Part shown: positions 4,931 through 6,519 of the stretch, in pieces
Position numbering within the stretch: position 1 is the first letter of the stretch
Layout of the letters: every line of letters starts with the position of its first letter
Assembly (NCBI GenBank): GCA_021790615.1
Contig: JAJYGW010000278.1
Location: 1-6,519, forward strand
Length of the DNA stretch: 6,519 nucleotides
Direction of reading: 5' to 3'
Origin: Actinomycetes bacterium
GTDB taxonomy: Bacteria > Actinomycetota > Acidimicrobiia > Acidimicrobiales > JAKAOS01
The notes under the pieces: generated by a model
Told to the model about the DNA's origin: nothing
Databases searched by the model: none
The model's input: the letters and a program-made list of their open reading frames with translations, nothing else
Program-made: the position numbers and the translations under genes

Positions 4931-4952
4931 GTCGTGACGAGCGAACGCGCGA

Positions 4953-5771
4953 TCAGGCCCGGCGGTAGCGGCGCACCGCGAGCGGCGCGAGCACGACGAC
5001 GATGCCGACGGACCACGCCACGGACTGCCACACGTAGGACGCCGTCGGGCCGCCCAGCATGAGGGCACGCGCCGCGTCGACCACCACGCTCACCGGCTGG
5101 TGCTCGGCGAAGCCACGCAGCCAGCTCGGCATCGAGGCGACGGGGACGAAGGCCGATGAGGCGAAGGTGAGCGGGAACAGCACGGGGAAGGACATCACCT
5201 GCGCCGTCTCGCTGTTCGGAGCGGAGAGCCCGATCACGGCGAAGCCCCAGGAGAGCGCGTAGGCGAAGAGGAGGAGGAGCAACAGCCCCGCCACGAAGGC
5301 GGCCACGTTGGTCTGGATGCGGAAGCCGACCGCGTAACCCACTGCGGTGATGATCAACACCACGACGACGTTGCGGGCGAGGTCCGCGACGGTCCGGCCC
5401 GTGAGCACGGCGGAACGAGCCATCGGCAGGGCGCGGAAGCGCTCGATGAGGCCCTTCTGGAGGTCCTCGGCGAGGCCGATCGAGGTGGAGACCGCACCGA
5501 AGGCAACGGTCTGGACGAAGATGCCGGGGATCAGGTAGTTGACGTAGCTCACCCCAGGCACGTGGATCGCCCCGCCGAAGACGTAGCGGAACAGGAGCAC
5601 GAACATGATCGGCTGGACGGAGGAGAAGAAGAGCGCCTCCGGGATCCGCAGGTAGGCGAGCAGGTTCCGCTGGACGACGGTGAGTGTGTCCGAGACTCCC
5701 CAGCGAAACCGGCGCAGCGGTCCTCGCGCGACGCGGACCGCTCCGACCCGCTCCCCGGCGATCGTCGTCAT
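4953..5771 (-). CDS. ABC-2 type (DrrB-like) exporter permease
   Basis: The 272-residue membrane subunit of an ABC exporter has a cytoplasmic N-terminus (about 1-45) followed by six hydrophobic segments, near residues 46-66, 77-98, 132-150, 156-181, 190-211 and 247-266. It ends in the basic tail RRYRRA. The cytoplasmic loop carries EDLQKGLIERFRALPMARSAVLTGRTVADLARN (pieces at about 102-134), the hallmark of the daunorubicin-resistance (DrrB) branch of ABC-2 permeases. NLIPG-like LIPGIFVQTVAFG and the SFPVLFPLTFASSAFVP stretch are also typical. The ATG at 5771 overlaps the stop of the ATPase gene as ATGA (5768-5771), so the two are translated together and no separate ribosome-binding site is needed. 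The transporter presumably exports a hydrophobic compound, drug or lipid from the cytoplasm or inner leaflet; no biosynthetic or regulatory gene in the window identifies it. Confidence 0.93.
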   Translation of the reverse strand: MTTIAGERVGAVRVARGPLRRFRWGVSDTLTVVQRNLLAYLRIPEALFFSSVQPIMFVLLFRYVFGGAIHVPGVSYVNYLIPGIFVQTVAFGAVSTSIGLAEDLQKGLIERFRALPMARSAVLTGRTVADLARNVVVVLIITAVGYAVGFRIQTNVAAFVAGLLLLLLFAYALSWGFAVIGLSAPNSETAQVMSFPVLFPLTFASSAFVPVASMPSWLRGFAEHQPVSVVVDAARALMLGGPTASYVWQSVAWSVGIVVVLAPLAVRRYRRA

Positions 5772-6519
5772 GGCCTGACCGCGCTGGCCGGCACGCTGGC
5801 GGGATCCCCCCGGTCGTCGGCGGGGCGGCCGGTCAGCGTGAGGAAGACATCGTCCAGGCTGGGCTCGCGCAGTGTGAAGCTCACCGGGACCACGCCCGCC
5901 TGGTCCAGCAGGCGCAGTGCCTCCATGGCGACGCCGGGCCCGGCGTTTGCCGGGAGCTCGATGGTCGTGCCGCTCACCCGTGGCGGCTGGCCCCCGATCC
6001 CCGTGAGTGCCTCCATGCTTGCAGCGACGCCTCGGTCGTCGGCGAGGACGATCTCGACGACTGTGGTGCCGAGGTCCGTCTTGAGGGCGGCCGGCGTCCC
6101 GGCCGCGATCACCCGTCCGTGGTCCACGACGGCGAGCTCGCTCGCGAGCCGGTCCGCCTCCTCCAGGTACTGGGTCGTGAGGAGCACGGTCGTGCCGTCT
6201 GCGACGAGGCCCTCGATCACACGCCAGAGATCGAGTCGGGACTGGGGGTCGAGCCCGGTCGTCGGCTCGTCGAGGAAGAGCACTGGCGGCGAGGCGACGA
6301 GCGCGGCGGCGAGGTCGAGGCGCCGGCGCATCCCCCCGGAGTAGGTCTTGAGCGGTCGGTCGGCGGCATCTTCGAGGGCGAAGTCGGCAAGGAGCGTGTG
6401 GCTCCGTTCGGCGATCACCCCGCGGGGCAGGTGGTTGAGCCGCCCGACCATCCGCAGGTTCTCCCGCGCCGTCAGGTTCTCGTCGACGGCGGCATACTGG
6501 CCGGCGAGACCGAAGAGCC
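5768..6519 (-). CDS. DrrA-like ABC transporter ATP-binding subunit, partial (N-terminus beyond right edge)
   Basis: The frame stays open to the right edge, giving the last 249 residues of a protein that is usually about 310-340. An internal ATG at 6451 is not the start, because conserved sequence continues upstream of it (LFGLAGQYAAVDENLTAREN, with the Q-loop Gln at residue 7 of the fragment). The Walker A loop lies outside the window. Seen here are the ABC signature YSGGMRRRLDL (from 59), Walker B VLFLDE (79-84), the D-loop GLD (88-90), and TTQYLEEAD, in which Gln116 stands where most ABC ATPases have the switch His. That Gln is normal for the DrrA family. The C-terminal domain contains EPSLDDVFLTLTG (from 218), also DrrA-like. 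It energises the permease encoded directly downstream through an ATGA overlap. Confidence 0.94.
   Translation of the reverse strand, partial: LFGLAGQYAAVDENLTARENLRMVGRLNHLPRGVIAERSHTLLADFALEDAADRPLKTYSGGMRRRLDLAAALVASPPVLFLDEPTTGLDPQSRLDLWRVIEGLVADGTTVLLTTQYLEEADRLASELAVVDHGRVIAAGTPAALKTDLGTTVVEIVLADDRGVAASMEALTGIGGQPPRVSGTTIELPANAGPGVAMEALRLLDQAGVVPVSFTLREPSLDDVFLTLTGRPADDRGDPASVPASAVRP

Overview
This 6519-base window comes from a very GC-rich bacterium. GTG starts, overwhelmingly G/C third codon positions, an XRE regulator with an actinobacterial-type C-terminal tail, and a Drr-type ABC exporter all point to the Actinomycetota. A placement near the Acidimicrobiia or another deep-branching, acyl-CoA-rich lineage is only a guess. 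It looks like an ordinary chromosomal segment: no transposase, integrase, phage gene, CRISPR array, tRNA or rRNA is visible.

Left part (1-1737, minus strand): the N-terminal 191 codons of an AMP-forming acyl-CoA synthetase run off the left edge. Upstream of it on the same strand is a complete 3-hydroxyacyl-CoA dehydrogenase. Together they suggest activation and oxidation of acyl-CoA substrates. Next comes a divergent intergenic region (1738-1985) with a heptanucleotide tandem repeat and an 18-bp direct repeat. It leads into a small plus-strand cupin that closely resembles the C-terminal domain of type II mannose-6-phosphate isomerases (1986-2342).

Middle (2384-4885): a D-2-hydroxyacid dehydrogenase (minus) converges on the cupin. 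Its upstream region holds a 20-bp tandem repeat and a strong GC hairpin. Further right is a pyridoxamine-5'-phosphate-oxidase-fold flavin or deazaflavin protein (minus). It is divergent from an XRE-family regulator (plus) across 132 bp that contain a clean inverted repeat, a plausible operator.

Right part (4953-6519, minus strand): a DrrB-like ABC-2 permease is translationally coupled (ATGA overlap) to a DrrA-like ABC ATPase whose N-terminus, including Walker A, lies past the right edge.

Three of the genes (the 3-hydroxyacyl-CoA dehydrogenase, the cupin and the regulator) begin with a GTG placed 6-7 nt after a -10-like hexamer, the arrangement typical of leaderless actinobacterial mRNAs. I found no convincing new multi-gene system. 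The most interesting items are regulatory DNA (repeats and palindromes), the stand-alone ManC-like cupin, and a hydroxyacid dehydrogenase that has lost the third glycine of its nucleotide-binding loop.
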